From: Fodinisporobacter ferrooxydans
GTDB taxonomy: Bacteria; Bacillota; Bacilli; Tumebacillales; MYW30-H2
Length of the DNA stretch: 64,000 bases
Direction: 5' to 3'
Assembly: GCF_022818495.1 (NCBI RefSeq)
Contig: NZ_CP089291.1
Location: forward strand, 4,481,501-4,545,500
Shown: positions 53,450 to 62,127 of the stretch, in pieces
Numbering within the stretch: position 1 is the first letter of the stretch
Layout of the letters: every line of letters starts with the position of its first letter
Program-made: the position numbers and the translations under genes
Notes under the pieces: model-generated
Seen by the model: the letters and a program-made list of their open reading frames with translations, nothing else
Database searches by the model: none
What the model was told of the DNA's origin: nothing

Positions 53450-53606
53450 AGAGGATGTTCAAAAAGTAGTCAAAACTCCACGGCGGATTGCTTTGCCGAA
53501 TCCCCAAAAGGCTTACTCATGTACCAAACACGTACACTCCGTCGCCTTTTCGTGCTTCGGCTTTGCACTCCTTGTGTCTTACTTAACCACTTTTTGAACA
53601 CACACT
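53450..53606 (+). mobile_element. MITE-like repeat, copy 2
   Basis: This second 157-bp copy of the element at 51941-52097 has the same orientation and only about four differences. It lies just upstream of the histidine kinase start, so it occupies that gene's promoter region. Confidence 0.75.
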
Positions 53607-53957
53607 TTTAGACGATTTTCGAATTTAAACAAAGAGATCAAACTATTATTTTTATACAATACGTGTAGTTTCGTTTCTGCCGTATACATCCACCGAATTG
53701 GAAAGCGGTCGATCTCGCCAGGTTTCAATTTCCAAATCACTTTCATCAAAAAATCATTGGCAACTTTTTTCCCCTGATTGACATAGTATGAACAAAAGGG
53801 ATGTAATCTCAAGTGTGCAACACACTTGGCGACGGATATTGCATCCCTTGCCCGCATAAAACAGCCCTTCTATACATCCGGGATATAGTTGCGAGGCAAA
53901 ATGGGCCGGAAAAAGGATTCTGGATTTATAATAAGAACAATCATATAAGCACAAGAA
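53607..53957. other. Gap with a promoter-like site and an 8-bp inverted repeat
   Basis: TTGACA at about 53779-53784 is followed 17 bp later by a weak ATGTAA. The inverted repeat CAAGTGTG (53810-53817) and CACACTTG (53821-53828) lies just after it. A 92-codon minus-strand frame here ends inside the repeat and has no binding site, so I do not call it. Nothing else is recognised. Confidence 0.35.
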
Positions 53958-54197
53958 TCACTTTGACTCTGAAAACTCTTCCCAAGGAAGCTCGGTTTCT
54001 AAATTTGCATAGAGAAGTCGGTACATTTCCAAATATTGTTGCTCTTGTTCTGTTGGGAAATCCCCTGCGTATTCCTCAAATTTCTCAACAGCAAAACGCA
54101 ATGCCAATTGTAGAAGTGCTAATTCCTCAGATTTATCCATTTCAATTCTGGCTCGCTCTATATTTGTCTGATCATCCCGTTTAACGTACAATTTCAT
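53958..54197 (-). CDS. Hypothetical small acidic helical protein
   Basis: I do not recognise this 79-residue protein. It starts MKLYVKRDDQTNIERARI and is rich in E, L and Q with alternating helix-forming residues (ELALLQLALRFAVEKFEEY), so it is probably soluble and largely helical. AAGGGAG before the ATG at 54197 supports a real gene; the frame runs on to 54269 without such a site. It stands alone between the second repeat and a long gap. Confidence 0.6.
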   Translation of the reverse strand: MKLYVKRDDQTNIERARIEMDKSEELALLQLALRFAVEKFEEYAGDFPTEQEQQYLEMYRLLYANLETELPWEEFSESK

Positions 54198-54788
54198 TTT
54201 TATTCTCCCTTCTGCTTTTTCAAGAGGATGTTCAAATTGCAAACATCGCTGTTGCAAATCTACTAACATATGAAATTAAAGTCTTGTTTCCAAACGTTTT
54301 AATCCTAACGTTCCAAACGTTTTATGGATGTTTCAAAAACAATGAATACATACATTCGAATATATCGATTATCTAATAAATTATCTCCAACAACAAGTTG
54401 TAACAAGTTATTTAAGAAATATTCCTTTACAAAAAAACATCTTTTACAAAAAAACCATCCGATGCCTAAAATATGCTACAATCACAGTCGAACAAAATTT
54501 AGTTTGGGGAATTCGTTCGGACCATGCATTGAAAGCTTGCAATATACAATAAAACGGAATTAGGACAGCTATACCATGCTGCTTATTCAAAAATTATCCA
54601 GACTTTACAAATGGATTACAATATTTTCAACAAAACACCTGGCTTTTTTGGAAAAAGGCAGGTGTTTTGTTTCATGTGCTCGTTTCAGGGGCTGGAAAAT
54701 TTTTTTGAATAATTTCCTATAAGATTGTTGAATCTAACGTTGCAACGTATATCTGTGTGTGAATTATTTAACGAGGTGAAACCAATCT
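54198..54788. other. Intergenic region with a hairpin and short repeats
   Basis: Two direct CCAAACGTTTTA copies, at about 54290-54301 and 54313-54324, lie near the left end. A perfect 11-bp hairpin (54631-54641 with 54659-54669, arm CAAAACACCTG) resembles a terminator. The palindrome ACGTTGCAACGT (54737-54748) lies shortly before the LysM/3D gene. A 79-codon frame at 54324 looks spurious. Confidence 0.4.
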
Positions 54789-55613
54789 ATGCGACGAAGA
54801 AACTGGGCGGGAATTGTATGCAGCGGCTTGACCTGCACACTTGCATCAGCAATGATGCTCTCGCCTGTGAGTATGGCTCAAACGGATTCAGATAGTGGAC
54901 ATTCTTTGCGGGTTCTCAAATATTCGGTTCGGCAAGGAGACTCCCTGTCAAAACTTGCGAACGAATTCCACACGAATGAATCTTTACTTTCTGACATCAA
55001 TCACATATCTGATACAAACGTGCTGAAAGTTGGACAAATCATCAAAATCATACCGAACTGCACAGCCAAACACGCAAGTATATACCAAGTACAAACAGGT
55101 GATACGATCTGGGATATATCAAAGAAATTCCATACGGAAATGAGCTGGATTATACCAGAGAATTCAAACGGCAATACCGGTTTGTTAAAACCAGGCACAC
55201 ATATGTATGCGCTGCAAAACGTTTTAAATGATCAACAATCAGATGCGATATCGGCAATCGCACCGGCCACAGAAAAGTTGGGGCAAAGCGCGCCAACCGC
55301 GTATGCAAAATCGTTTTTGTGTACACTTACAGCCTATGGGCCCGGATATCAATCCACAGGAAAAAATCCCGGCGATCCCGGATATGGAATAACATCTTCC
55401 GGAAAAGTAGCGAAAGAAAATGAAACCATCGCTGTCGATCCGACAGTTATTCCATTAGGAAGTCTCGTATATATAGAAGGTATCGGATATCGAAAAGCAG
55501 AAGACACAGGAGGGGCAATTAAAGGAAATCATATTGACGTTTTTTTCTCGGATGAACAACAAGCAGTACGGTTTGGAGTAAAAAAAGCCGTCAAGGTTTT
55601 TCTGATCAAATGA
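54789..55613 (+). CDS. Secreted LysM and 3D-domain cell-wall protein (YocH-like)
   Basis: The 274-residue protein has a signal peptide (RRRNWAG, hydrophobic core, cut near residue 30 after MAQ). Two LysM peptidoglycan-binding repeats follow (about 44-87, YSVRQGDSLSKLANEF; and 98-142, YQVQTGDTIWDISKKF). The C-terminal 3D domain (about 178-272) carries the three aspartates seen in AVDPTVIPLGS, AEDTGGAIKG and HIDVFF. It is probably a cell-wall lytic enzyme of the MltA-like double-psi barrel fold. GAGGTGA precedes the ATG. A terminator follows at 55702. Confidence 0.88.
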   Translation: MRRRNWAGIVCSGLTCTLASAMMLSPVSMAQTDSDSGHSLRVLKYSVRQGDSLSKLANEFHTNESLLSDINHISDTNVLKVGQIIKIIPNCTAKHASIYQVQTGDTIWDISKKFHTEMSWIIPENSNGNTGLLKPGTHMYALQNVLNDQQSDAISAIAPATEKLGQSAPTAYAKSFLCTLTAYGPGYQSTGKNPGDPGYGITSSGKVAKENETIAVDPTVIPLGSLVYIEGIGYRKAEDTGGAIKGNHIDVFFSDEQQAVRFGVKKAVKVFLIK

Positions 55614-55701
55614 TCAAACGAACAACAAGAACACTTTTTGAAAAACAAAGGCAATCGTGATTTATAAATGATGAATTGATAATAAAACCGCATGGAAATG
55701 A

Positions 55702-55732
55702 GGCCGCCCATGATGAACAGGGCGGTCTTTTT
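55702..55732 (+). terminator. Terminator of the LysM/3D gene
   Basis: GGCCGCCC (55702-55709) pairs with GGGCGGTC (55720-55727), followed by a run of five Ts. Confidence 0.75.
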
Positions 55733-55781
55733 ACCGTATCTTCTCTTTTTTACCGTACCTTTTTACCGTACTTGTACCGTA
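55732..55781. repeat. Four TACCGTA copies
   Basis: TACCGTA occurs at 55732-55738, 55751-55757, 55764-55770 and 55775-55781, mostly with a preceding T run (TTTTTACCGTA). It lies between the terminator and the end of the HepT-like gene. The role is unknown. Confidence 0.5.
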
Positions 55782-55809
55782 CCCGCTTCCTTTGCTGCAC
55801 CAACTTTTC

Positions 55810-56247
55810 TTATTGAGGATGTTCCAATTGAATAAATCGGGAGATCTGTTCTGCGCATTCCGGAAATGTCCGGACTGCTTCACTTGCAAATGTACGCGTT
55901 GTACCACATTCTAATTGAAGGTAATCATGCGCCAATGACTTCCGGTATGCAACAATCGGCAAAATCGCTTTGCCAAGTTTCTCATCGAACACGCGTTCTT
56001 CACATAAAACCGTGATAATATCCGTAAAGCTGCTCGGATCTCTCATAATGCAAGCATCAATAATCAGATTTCCTATGTCCGTAATACATTCGCAACCGAT
56101 ATGTAACGCACGTTCCCGAGCAGCATCCAGAATCGTTTGCTCCGCTTGATCCGCTGCTTCCATACAGGCTTGTAAAATCTCCACTTGTTCCTGCAACTTT
56201 TTTAATAAAGGCTGTATCTGATCTCGGTCTTGCTGACGAATCCACAT
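55810..56247 (-). CDS. HepT-like/DUF86 protein (YutE-like)
   Basis: The 145-residue, mostly helical protein resembles Bacillus YutE of the DUF86/HepT family. IGNLIIDACIMRDPSSF and the late YRKSLAHDYL are visible; the latter corresponds to the RX4-6H motif of HepT ribonucleases. HepT toxins are normally paired with an MntA nucleotidyltransferase antitoxin, which is not present next to this gene. GGAGGTG precedes the ATG. A non-toxin role, as for solitary YutE proteins, is possible. Confidence 0.7.
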   Translation of the reverse strand: MWIRQQDRDQIQPLLKKLQEQVEILQACMEAADQAEQTILDAARERALHIGCECITDIGNLIIDACIMRDPSSFTDIITVLCEERVFDEKLGKAILPIVAYRKSLAHDYLQLECGTTRTFASEAVRTFPECAEQISRFIQLEHPQ

Positions 56248-56330
56248 TCCACTGCACCTCCATCCCTATTGTACATTCTTTGAACACCATATGCATGTCC
56301 TGAACATACTCTGCCTGAACATTCTATTCA

Positions 56331-56359
56331 TTGACACAATATCGGATTCGATGTACAAT
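56331..56359 (+). promoter_or_regulatory. Promoter of the tenI-thiO operon
   Basis: TTGACA (56331-56336) and TACAAT (56354-56359) are separated by exactly 17 bp. The predicted start near 56366 gives a leader of about 110 nt. Confidence 0.75.
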
Positions 56360-56419
56360 CTGGTGAGTTTAATCATTCGTGTTTCATGGTACCGGAATTG
56401 ATGGACTGCAAACTGGACA

Positions 56420-56459
56420 GCCACGCTACCTTTCATAGGGCGTGGCCTTATTTTATTTA
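56420..56459 (+). terminator. Terminator hairpin inside the tenI leader (attenuator candidate)
   Basis: GCCACGC (56420-56426) pairs with GCGTGGC (56440-56446), and a T-rich run follows to 56459, ending at the tenI ribosome binding site. Being downstream of the promoter, it could prematurely end transcription. No TPP-riboswitch consensus is visible. Confidence 0.55.
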
Positions 56460-56475
56460 AAGGGGGCAATTTCCA

Positions 56476-57144
56476 GTGAAACATAACCCTTCTCCATTTC
56501 AGCTTCAAGTCATTACGGATGGGATAAAACAACTCCCCGACTTGATACATACCGTAAAAAAAACATTGGAAGGAGGCGCAGATGCAATTCAATTGCGCTA
56601 CAAATCAGCACCTGCAAGCGATCTGTGGACAATCGGTCAAGAACTTTTACCAATCGTTCAACACCATCAAAGGCGCTTGCTGATTAATGATCGAATTGAT
56701 GTTGCCCTTGCCATACCTGCACACGGCGTACATTTGGCAGGAAAAAGCCTTCCTCCCAAAGCCGCAAGAACGATTTGCAAAGAACCCTTTTTGATCGGCT
56801 GTTCCATTCATTCTATTGAAGAAGCAAAGCAGGCAGAACAGCAAGGCGTCTCTTACATAACATTTGGACATATTTTTTCGACCAAGAGCAAACCAGGTAT
56901 GCCGCCTCGTGGAATTGAAGCGTTATATGAGGTGGTATCTGCCATTTCCATCCCAGTCTTTGCGATAGGGGGAATCCATGCGGATAATATCGCGGATGTC
57001 CTGCAAACCGGTTGTGCCGGTATCGCAGTCATCGGTGCGGTCATGAACGAACAAAACCCTGAAAAGGCAACTTATGAATTGAAAAACCGCATGATCGCAT
57101 GCCAGGCAAAACCGAAAGTAACGTTGCCCCCTTATCTACAATAG
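56476..57144 (+). CDS. tenI: Thiazole tautomerase / thiamine-phosphate-synthase-like protein
   Basis: The 222-residue TIM-barrel protein has the ThiE/TenI sequences LQVITDGIKQLPDL, GGADAIQLRYKSA, LLINDRIDVALAI, GVHLAGKSLP, FGHIFSTKSKPGM and IPVFAIGGIHADN. The HIFSTKSKPG stretch and overall shape favour TenI, which tautomerises the thiamine thiazole carboxylate, over ThiE. It starts with GTG at 56476, after AAAGGGGG. It is followed 74 bp later by thiO; the other thiazole genes (thiS, thiG, thiF) are absent. Confidence 0.8.
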   Translation: MKHNPSPFQLQVITDGIKQLPDLIHTVKKTLEGGADAIQLRYKSAPASDLWTIGQELLPIVQHHQRRLLINDRIDVALAIPAHGVHLAGKSLPPKAARTICKEPFLIGCSIHSIEEAKQAEQQGVSYITFGHIFSTKSKPGMPPRGIEALYEVVSAISIPVFAIGGIHADNIADVLQTGCAGIAVIGAVMNEQNPEKATYELKNRMIACQAKPKVTLPPYLQ

Positions 57145-57218
57145 CGTAAGTATCTTTGATTGTTCATGCGGCAATCGTTCCAAATTTTCATATTCTCATT
57201 CGACCGGGAGGCGTTTCT

Positions 57219-58361
57219 ATGAATTCCTCAGCTCACGCAAAGCAAACAGATGTAATTGTCATCGGCGGCGGCATCATTGGCTGCAGCATCGCGTTTCACT
57301 TACAGCAAGCAGGAAAGCGCTGTATCGTTTTTGAACAGGGACAAATCGGAAATCAGGCATCAAAAGCAGGTGCCGGTATGCTAGGCGCACAAGTAGAAAT
57401 GGCGAATCCCGGTCCCATCTATGACCTGGGCATTCAAAGCCGGGGGATGTTTCCCGAACTATCCGGCATTCTATATGAAATTTCCGGCGTTGATATCGAA
57501 TATCAAAAACAAGGGATTCTTCGCTTGGCCACATCCGAAGATGAAGTGAAAACTTTGCAGAATCGAAAACAGTGGCAAGAAGCGTCTGGTCAGACTGCCG
57601 AGTGGCTGACGCCTGCCGAACTGCAGGCAATGACTTCCGGCGCCGTATTTTCTGCCTATGGAGCCCTTTATCTGCCAAATGACCATCAAGTACGCAATCC
57701 GCCTTTGGTGCGCGCGTTTGCATCATCCGCCAAAAAACTAGGTGCAAGTTTTTATGAACATACAGAGGTTACCGGATTTTTATACGAACAAGATCGCATA
57801 ATCGGTGTCGCCACACAGGATCAAACATGGTATGCGGAATATATTGTCATCGCAGGCGGGGCATTTTCTTCTGTTTTGGGAAGAAAACTAGAACTTGATA
57901 TTCCAGTATTCCCTGTAAAAGGCCAGGCCATTCTCGCAAACGGTACGATGCCGGTTCCCTATACGGTGTTCACACACGGCTGCTACTTGGTGCCAAAATT
58001 GACAGATCAAGTATACATCGGCGCAACCGAGCAACCAAATCAAAAAGATTTGACACCTTCCCTAGGTTCCATCGCGAAACTTTCCAATCGAGCAGCGGAG
58101 CTTGTTCCGGTTGCAGAAAGTTTCTCCTATGGAAAGTCTATCATCGGTTTGCGGCCAGGTTCTGTTGACAGTCTGCCAATTTTGGGTGAGGCAACACAGT
58201 ACAAAGGACTATTTCTAGCAACAGGCCATTTTCGAAATGGAGTGCTATTAAGTCCAATCACAGGAAAAATTATTACAGATTTGATTACAAAAGGAATATC
58301 TGATGTCGACATTACACCATTTTTGCTGGAACGCTTTCAGGAAAAAGCCGTTATTTCATGA
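57219..58361 (+). CDS. thiO: Glycine oxidase ThiO
   Basis: The 380-residue flavoenzyme oxidises glycine to the imine used for thiazole synthesis. It has the FAD loop VIVIGGGIIGCSIAFHL, FEQGQIGNQASKAGAGM, GGAFSSVLGRKLEL, and the C-terminal GLRPGSVDSLPILG and ATGHFRNGVLLSPITG. I chose the ATG at 57219, after GGGAGGCG; the frame begins at 57156. It should act with TenI in thiamine synthesis. Confidence 0.87.
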   Translation: MNSSAHAKQTDVIVIGGGIIGCSIAFHLQQAGKRCIVFEQGQIGNQASKAGAGMLGAQVEMANPGPIYDLGIQSRGMFPELSGILYEISGVDIEYQKQGILRLATSEDEVKTLQNRKQWQEASGQTAEWLTPAELQAMTSGAVFSAYGALYLPNDHQVRNPPLVRAFASSAKKLGASFYEHTEVTGFLYEQDRIIGVATQDQTWYAEYIVIAGGAFSSVLGRKLELDIPVFPVKGQAILANGTMPVPYTVFTHGCYLVPKLTDQVYIGATEQPNQKDLTPSLGSIAKLSNRAAELVPVAESFSYGKSIIGLRPGSVDSLPILGEATQYKGLFLATGHFRNGVLLSPITGKIITDLITKGISDVDITPFLLERFQEKAVIS

Positions 58362-58450
58362 TACCTTAATAATTTTTTCACAAAGTTGTAAAAATCTCTT
58401 TCGATTTTGTGAAAACGGGAGTATAATGAATTCGGTATTTGAAAATGACT

Positions 58451-58466
58451 AATGGATTAATCCATT
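58451..58466. promoter_or_regulatory. 16-bp palindrome upstream of gntR
   Basis: AATGGATTAATCCATT is a perfect palindrome about 40 bp before the gntR start, just after a -10-like TATAAT. A further half, ATCCATT, follows at about 58481-58487. This is a good candidate for the GntR operator. Confidence 0.6.
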
Positions 58467-58503
58467 CCAGCATCGGTTAGATCCATTCGGGGGTGTAAGC
58501 GAC

Positions 58504-59466
58504 TTGGATTTCCCAATTGTGAGGAAAAGTGGAATACCTCTTTACGTTCAAGTAAAAGAAGCGGTCCTAACCGATATTAAGAATGGGCAGTGGAAAACAG
58601 GAGATAAGCTGCCAACGGAACGAGAACTTTCCGAAAAATTAAAAGTGAGTCGCAATACCGTTAGTCAAGCATATCAAGAGTTGGAAGCTGAAGGGGTATT
58701 AGTGTCCATACAAGGTCGCGGAACCTTTGTGTGTGATCGGGATGACGCGGTGCGTTTGGAAAACCGAAAAGAATTGCTGATGAAAATCATCGATGTTGCC
58801 ATGGAAGAAGGCCTTCAACTTGGATTTTCCATCGAGGAATTTTCTGAGTTGACAGAAATTCGCGTAAGGGAAAAAATGGATCTCTTGAATCGTGTTCGAA
58901 TCGTATTTTTCGAGTGCAACCGCGAGCAAGTGGACTATTTTGCAAAACGTGTGCAATTCGGTTCCGGAGTCGTAGTAAAACCGATTATTTTACATGAATT
59001 TCGAGATGATATGGATGTACTCTTGCCGGAAGTCAATTCATCCGATCTTGTCATTACAACGTTTTTCCACTATGACGAGGTCAAAGAACTAATCGGCAAT
59101 CGCAAACAAGTACTTGCGATCGCTTTAGATCCGCAACTGGAAACGATCGTCAAAATTGCACGTATTCCTGCAGGGCGGAAAATCGGTCTGATTTGCCGGT
59201 CCGACAACTTTGCCAATAAAGTAATGTTGTCGTTGAAAAATGCGGGACTTGATGGTTTGCAGATGAAAGTAACCACATCTACTGAAGCGAATGATTTGCG
59301 TTCCTTCCTGCATGATATTGACTTTATCATTGTATCTCCAGGGAGAAAACGAGAAGTTGAGATGTTGGCAGTGCGCCACCAGGAAATCATCGAATTTATT
59401 TTTCAACCGGATGTCGCATCCATCAATCTCTTGCGTGCAGCATTAATTGACGTTCGTCGAGGTTAG
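58504..59466 (+). CDS. GntR-family transcriptional regulator
   Basis: The 320-residue protein has an N-terminal GntR winged helix (IPLYVQVKEAVLTDI, then TGDKLPTERELSEKLKVSR and QGRGTFV, residues about 10-75). The C-terminal domain of about 230 residues is not the usual FadR or UTRA type and looks like a ligand-binding Rossmann-like fold (KIGLICRSDNFANKVM, DFIIVSPGRKREV). It starts with TTG 58504, after GGGGGTG. It directly precedes korA in the same direction and probably controls the korAB pair and itself. Confidence 0.82.
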   Translation: MDFPIVRKSGIPLYVQVKEAVLTDIKNGQWKTGDKLPTERELSEKLKVSRNTVSQAYQELEAEGVLVSIQGRGTFVCDRDDAVRLENRKELLMKIIDVAMEEGLQLGFSIEEFSELTEIRVREKMDLLNRVRIVFFECNREQVDYFAKRVQFGSGVVVKPIILHEFRDDMDVLLPEVNSSDLVITTFFHYDEVKELIGNRKQVLAIALDPQLETIVKIARIPAGRKIGLICRSDNFANKVMLSLKNAGLDGLQMKVTTSTEANDLRSFLHDIDFIIVSPGRKREVEMLAVRHQEIIEFIFQPDVASINLLRAALIDVRRG

Positions 59467-59527
59467 CAGGTACACACTTTTATCGACATACTTGTCGAAG
59501 CTAAACACATAGAGGAGTTGACAAAGC

Positions 59528-61258
59528 ATGTTAGATCAACTTTCTTGGAAAGTTGGTGGGCAACAAGGTGAAGGTATCGACTCTACAGGTGATACATTCT
59601 CAGTAGCCCTGAATCGACGCGGATATTTCATTTATAGTTACCGTCACTTTTCATCTCGGATTAAAGGCGGTCACACCAACTCGAAAATCCGTGTAAGTAC
59701 AAAATCGCGTTTGGCAAATTCTGATCAATTGGATATTCTGATTGCGTTTGACCAAGAAACCATCGACTTTAACGCACATGAGTTACGGGATGGCGGAGTA
59801 GTAATTGCTGACAGCAAATTTAATCCAAAAGTTCCGGAAGGAAACTATCGTCTCTTTTCCGTACCTTTTACGAAAATTGCTGAAGAATGCGGCTCTGCTA
59901 TTATGAAAAACATGGTTGCGTTAGGAGCTTCGGCCTGTGTTCTTGGTCTTTCTTCTGATATATTTGCCGATATTATCTCTGATAAATTTTTGCGCAAAGG
60001 CCAACAGGTCGTCGATCAAAACATGAAAGCCATTCAGCTCGGCATTGATTACATGACTGAAAATGGCGGTGTATTGCCAGAATTTCAATTGGTTCCGGCT
60101 GACGGCAAGAAACGATTGTACATGAGCGGCAACGAAGCGATCGGTCTGGGCGCTTTGGCTGCCGGCGCGCGGGTTATGCCTGCATATCCGATCACACCGG
60201 CATCCGATGTCATGGAATACTTAATCAAGCACTTCCCAAAAGTGGGCGGTGTGGTATTGCAAACAGAAGACGAAATCGCAGCCATGACAATGGCGATCGG
60301 TTCTTCCTTTGCAGGCGCACGTTCATTGACAGCCACTTCCGGCCCTGGCTTGTCTTTGATGATGGAAGCAATCGGTCTTGCCGGCATGATCGAAGCGCCT
60401 GTCGTCATCATTGACACACAACGCGGCGGTCCAAGTACAGGACTCCCGACAAAGAACGAGCAAAGCGACTTGTATGCGGTATTATTCGGAACACATGGGG
60501 AAATTCCGAAAATCGTATTGGCGCCAAGCACTGCGGAAGAATGTTTCTATGCAACTGCAGATGCGTTCAACTACGCAGATAAATACCAGTGTCCAGTCAT
60601 TCTGATTACAGATTTGGCATTGTCACTGGCAAACCAAACGGTTGAGCCGCTTGATTATAACAAAATCTCCATCGATCGCGGTAAAATTGCAACACCAGAA
60701 CAATTGGCTGAAGTAGGCGCCGGTCAATTATTCAAACGCTATGCGTTTACGGAAGACGGTATTTCTCCACGTGTATTCCCTGGCATGAAAGGTGGAATTC
60801 ACCACGTAACAGGTGTGGAGCACAATGAAACAGGCCGTCCGGATGAAAATGCGCAAAATCGTATTAAAATGATGGATAAGCGCTTGGCAAAACTGAACAA
60901 TATGGAATTGCCTAACAGCGTCACATATGCCGGCTCTGAAAATCCGGATGTATTGATTGTCGGCCTTGGTTCGACAATGGGTGTGATCGACGAAGCATTG
61001 GAGCGTTTCCAGGCAGAAGGACTGAATGTGGCGCATGCTCATGTTAAGGTAATCAGCCCATTCCCTGCGAAAACTTTGAATCAATATGTAGGCAAAGCTA
61101 AGAAAGTTGTTGTTGTTGAAAACAATGCAACCGGACAATTGCTGCATCTCATGAAGCACTTCGGAGTTGAACATTCCGCAATGACAAGCTACTTGCGTTA
61201 CGATGGCAATCCATTCTTGCCAGTACAAATTTTTGACCATGTTAAGGGGTTGATCTAA
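59528..61258 (+). CDS. korA: 2-oxoacid:ferredoxin oxidoreductase, alpha subunit (gamma-alpha fusion)
   Basis: The 576-residue subunit joins an N-terminal gamma domain (GGQQGEGIDSTGDTF, HFSSRIKGGHTNSKIR, about residues 1-185) to the alpha domain. The latter has the YPITPASDVMEYL motif, VLQTEDEIAAMTMAIG, TSGPGLSLMMEAIG and QRGGPSTGLPTKNEQSD, and a C-terminal transketolase-like domain (GLGSTMGVIDEAL). With KorB it decarboxylates a 2-oxoacid such as 2-oxoglutarate to the acyl-CoA and reduces ferredoxin. TAGAGGAG precedes the ATG, and korB follows 2 bp later. Confidence 0.92.
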   Translation: MLDQLSWKVGGQQGEGIDSTGDTFSVALNRRGYFIYSYRHFSSRIKGGHTNSKIRVSTKSRLANSDQLDILIAFDQETIDFNAHELRDGGVVIADSKFNPKVPEGNYRLFSVPFTKIAEECGSAIMKNMVALGASACVLGLSSDIFADIISDKFLRKGQQVVDQNMKAIQLGIDYMTENGGVLPEFQLVPADGKKRLYMSGNEAIGLGALAAGARVMPAYPITPASDVMEYLIKHFPKVGGVVLQTEDEIAAMTMAIGSSFAGARSLTATSGPGLSLMMEAIGLAGMIEAPVVIIDTQRGGPSTGLPTKNEQSDLYAVLFGTHGEIPKIVLAPSTAEECFYATADAFNYADKYQCPVILITDLALSLANQTVEPLDYNKISIDRGKIATPEQLAEVGAGQLFKRYAFTEDGISPRVFPGMKGGIHHVTGVEHNETGRPDENAQNRIKMMDKRLAKLNNMELPNSVTYAGSENPDVLIVGLGSTMGVIDEALERFQAEGLNVAHAHVKVISPFPAKTLNQYVGKAKKVVVVENNATGQLLHLMKHFGVEHSAMTSYLRYDGNPFLPVQIFDHVKGLI

Positions 61259-61260
61259 TC

Positions 61261-62124
61261 ATGGCAACAGTTAAAGAATTCCGCAATAATGTTCGCCCTA
61301 ACTGGTGCCCAGGCTGCGGCGACTTCTCAGTGCAGGCATCCATTCAAAGAGCACTCGGAAATATGGATCTGGAGCCGGAAAATGTTGCAGTCATCTCGGG
61401 TATCGGTTGTTCCGGCCGGATCTCCGGATATATTAACTCATATGGCTTGCACGGTGTTCATGGTCGTGCTTTGCCAATCGCACAAGGCGTTAAATTGGCA
61501 AACCGCGATCTCGTAGTCATCGCTTCAGGTGGAGACGGAGACGGTTTTGGCATCGGTTTGAACCACTTTATGCACGCGGTACGCCGTAATATCGATTTGA
61601 CATACATCGTCATGGATAACAACATCTACGGTTTGACAAAAGGTCAACATTCACCGACGAGTGCATTTGGCTTCAAAGCGAAAAATACTCCGCAAGGAAC
61701 CATTGAAAATGCCTTAAAGCCTGCGCAAGTCGCTTTATCTGCCGGCATCTCCTTTTTGGCACAAGGATTTTCCAGTGATGTCAACCAATTGACGTCATTA
61801 ATCGAGCAAGCCATTCAACACAGAGGATTTTCTTTGATCAATGTATTCAGTCCTTGTGTGACTTACAATAAAATCAACACGTACGACTGGTACAGAGAAA
61901 ACATCGTCAACCTGGAGCAAGATGAAAACTACGATTCGTCCAATAAAGCGTTGGCAATGCAAAAAGTATTCGAAACAAACGGTCTCTGCACAGGTTTGAT
62001 CTACAAAGAAGATCGTCCAGTCTTCCAAGATCTCGTTCCGGGATATAAAGAAGAAGCAATTACAAGTCAAGAGTTGCGTTTGGATGATGAATACTTTGCA
62101 AAAGTCATGAACCAATTCGCGTAA
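61261..62124 (+). CDS. korB: 2-oxoacid:ferredoxin oxidoreductase, beta subunit
   Basis: The 287-residue TPP-binding subunit has WCPGCGDFSV (C16 and C19, iron-sulfur ligands), SGIGCSGRISGYINSYG, the TPP motif SGGDGDGFGIGLNHF ending in VMDNNIYGLTKGQ, and SPCVTYNKINTYDWY. The last motif is typical of 2-oxoglutarate-type enzymes. It forms the catalytic centre with KorA. A short repeat copy and a terminator follow. Confidence 0.92.
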   Translation: MATVKEFRNNVRPNWCPGCGDFSVQASIQRALGNMDLEPENVAVISGIGCSGRISGYINSYGLHGVHGRALPIAQGVKLANRDLVVIASGGDGDGFGIGLNHFMHAVRRNIDLTYIVMDNNIYGLTKGQHSPTSAFGFKAKNTPQGTIENALKPAQVALSAGISFLAQGFSSDVNQLTSLIEQAIQHRGFSLINVFSPCVTYNKINTYDWYRENIVNLEQDENYDSSNKALAMQKVFETNGLCTGLIYKEDRPVFQDLVPGYKEEAITSQELRLDDEYFAKVMNQFA

Positions 62125-62127
62125 AGC

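Noticed and set aside
53579-53857. 92-codon minus-strand frame
   Set aside because: It ends inside the MITE-like repeat, has no ribosome binding site and no family resemblance.
54324-54563. 79-codon plus-strand frame
   Set aside because: No ribosome binding site, composition follows the AT-rich gap, and it begins within short direct repeats.
56366-56476. T-box leader before tenI
   Set aside because: Only TGGTACCG is present; there is no AGGGTGG core or specifier stem, and the leader is too short for stem I.
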